Positions 62,600 through 64,000 of a DNA stretch of 64,000 nucleotides are shown here, piece after piece. Source of the DNA: Prorocentrum cordatum (taxonomy: Eukaryota; Sar; Dinophyceae; Prorocentrales; Prorocentraceae); the NCBI GenBank assembly GCA_963575745.1, contig CAUYUJ010016282.1, forward strand, positions 788,872 to 852,871, written 5' to 3'. The notes under the pieces were generated by a model that made no database searches, had not been told where the DNA came from, and worked only from the letters and a program-made list of their open reading frames with translations. The position numbers and the translations under genes are program-made. The stretch's first letter is position 1; every line of letters starts with the position of its first letter.

Positions 62600-63535
62600 A
62601 ATCTTGTACATATATATATATATATATATAAGTTTGTAGGTACATATGTATGTACCAATGTATTCACGTGTGTACGCATGCATGCATGTAAGTATGCGCG
62701 AATGCCTGCGTGCATGCATGCATGTAGATGTGACAGTGTGCACGCATGTACATATATATATACATATATATGTATAAATGCATGCAGGTATGTGTGTACG
62801 TATGTATGTATGTATGTATGTATGTATGTATGTATGTATGTATGTATGTGTGTAGGTGTGCATGCATGTAGGTGTACATGCATACATCCATCCATCCATA
62901 CATACGCATGCATTCACACATACATACCCACACACATACATACCTATATACATGCACGCATACAAGCATACATGTATACATGTATGCATGCATACATACA
63001 TCTATACATGCATACGCACATGCATACACACCAACATACATACATACATGCATACATCTATATATACATGCATGCATGCATGCATACCTACAGACTTACA
63101 TACATACGTCACACGCTCAGACACACACACACACGCACACGTTCGTACATACATACATATTACCATACATACATACAAACATGCATGCATGCATGCATGC
63201 ACCCATACAGACATGTATACACACGTGCATGCATTCACACACATACACCAATGCGTACATGCACTCAACCATACATTCATTCATCCTTGCGTACACATAC
63301 ACACACACGTGTTTACGCATACATGCATACATATATACAAACATGCATACACACATACATACATACATACCTACATACATACATGCATACATACATACAT
63401 ACACATTAAAGTATCAGTGTATTCATACATACATATACACATGCAGACTTACGTACATACACCATGCACACATACATACATATATACACATATACACATG
63501 TATACATACGTCCTTGCATGCTCACACGCACACAC
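62600..63535. repeat. TGTA array followed by CATA array
   Basis: A (TA)n run at 62611-62630, then TGTATG/TGCATG sequence to about 62875, then CATACA/CATGCA sequence to 63535. The two halves are reverse complements in style and could form a large hairpin. Open frames here are not coding. Confidence 0.88.
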
Positions 63536-63867
63536 CATGGGGCGCTCTTCGATGACGATGTGTCGCCGACGCATGGGCGCCGCGTCGTTCCAGGTCCATG
63601 CATCCCCTCCCATGCCTGGCCCCGCCCCCCCCCTCATCGTTGCCCGCCCAGCCCCCGCGCGGGACGCGGGCTCCAGGCCCCTCGCGGCCCCGCGCCTCTC
63701 CAAACTCTTCCTGCGCCTGCGCCTGCGCGGCGCTCCTCCGGAGCGATCGCCGCCCCCGCGGGCGACGGGGCCCCGCGGAGCTCGGCGGCCGCCTTGGGGG
63801 GCCGGGGGCCACCGCTCCAGGCCGCGCCCGGCGGCCTCCCAGGTGCACCTGCGCTGGGGTCTGAGGA

Positions 63868-64000
63868 GGAGGCGGCGGCGGAGGAGGGGGAGGAGGGGGA
63901 GGAGGAGGAGGAGGAGGAGGAGGAGGAGGAGGAGGAGGAGGAGGAGGAGGAGGAGGAGGAGGAGGGGAAGGAGGAGGAGGAGGAGGAGGAGGAGGAGGAG
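63868..64000. repeat. (GGA)n array to the window end
   Basis: GAGGAGGAGG with few interruptions, continuing past the end of the window. Confidence 0.9.

Noticed and set aside
1-64000. tRNA, rRNA, riboswitch or bacterial-type promoter signals
   Set aside because: I saw no cloverleaf, rRNA core motif or other such signal that I could support by reading.

Overview
The window looks like a stretch of dinoflagellate nuclear genome. The evidence is very short exons scattered through kilobases of repeat-filled intron; mostly non-canonical intron donors (GC and GA as well as GT) with AG acceptors followed by G; two relics of the dinoflagellate trans-spliced leader; and many short inverted-repeat mobile elements. 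I cannot name the species. Nothing here resembles bacterial operons, ribosome binding sites or CRISPR arrays.

Gene A (+ strand, about 1955-56226, tentatively to 61037) runs through almost the whole window. Thirteen exons joined at AG acceptors give 1071 nt, exactly 357 open codons. The peptides match, from memory rather than from a search, an unnamed protein family common in dinoflagellates. Both ends of the gene lie outside what I can assign. Its introns hold nearly everything else.

Inside intron 12 of gene A (36666-56109) sit two further units that diverge from a 350-bp spacer. To the left, on the minus strand (about 40270-46114), is a decayed LINE-type retrotransposon: an ORF1-like protein with a CxxC motif, endonuclease-like, linker and reverse-transcriptase pieces, with the YxDD segment missing. 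It starts at a 17-nt exact match to the spliced leader. To the right, on the plus strand (46466-54817), is gene B. It starts at a second leader relic (20 of 22 bases) and encodes a probable secreted or membrane-anchored protein with a signal peptide, an Ala/Glu-rich segment, a coiled-coil-like segment and a hydrophobic C-terminus. Two gene B introns are themselves inverted-repeat elements bounded by target-site duplications, that is, introner-like elements.

Other content by region: 1-3.5 kb has a TIR-G element, the first exon of gene A and a 1-kb TGTA/TGCA array. 5.44-8.99 kb is a tandem triplication of a ~740-bp unit with a minisatellite and a mobile element inserted. 11.1-13.6 kb is GAT and CCT simple sequence. 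14.1-14.6 kb is a zinc-finger retroelement remnant. 18.2-18.7 kb is a ~165-bp tandem repeat. 25.3-26.2 kb holds possible minus-strand exons (gene D). 31.4-34.4 kb is a dense cluster of five inverted-repeat families. 34.99-35.65 kb is an ~85-95-bp tandem repeat. 47-52.5 kb and 55.6-61 kb are mobile-element mosaics. 61.7-62.4 kb is GGCCTCTTGG-type repeat. 62.6-64.0 kb is a TGTA/CATA array and a (GGA)n array.

The most interesting content is how mobile DNA makes gene structure here: spliced-leader relics that mark recycled mRNA, inverted-repeat elements used as introns with the splice AG supplied by the duplicated target, and a mobile element whose empty insertion site is preserved elsewhere in the window.
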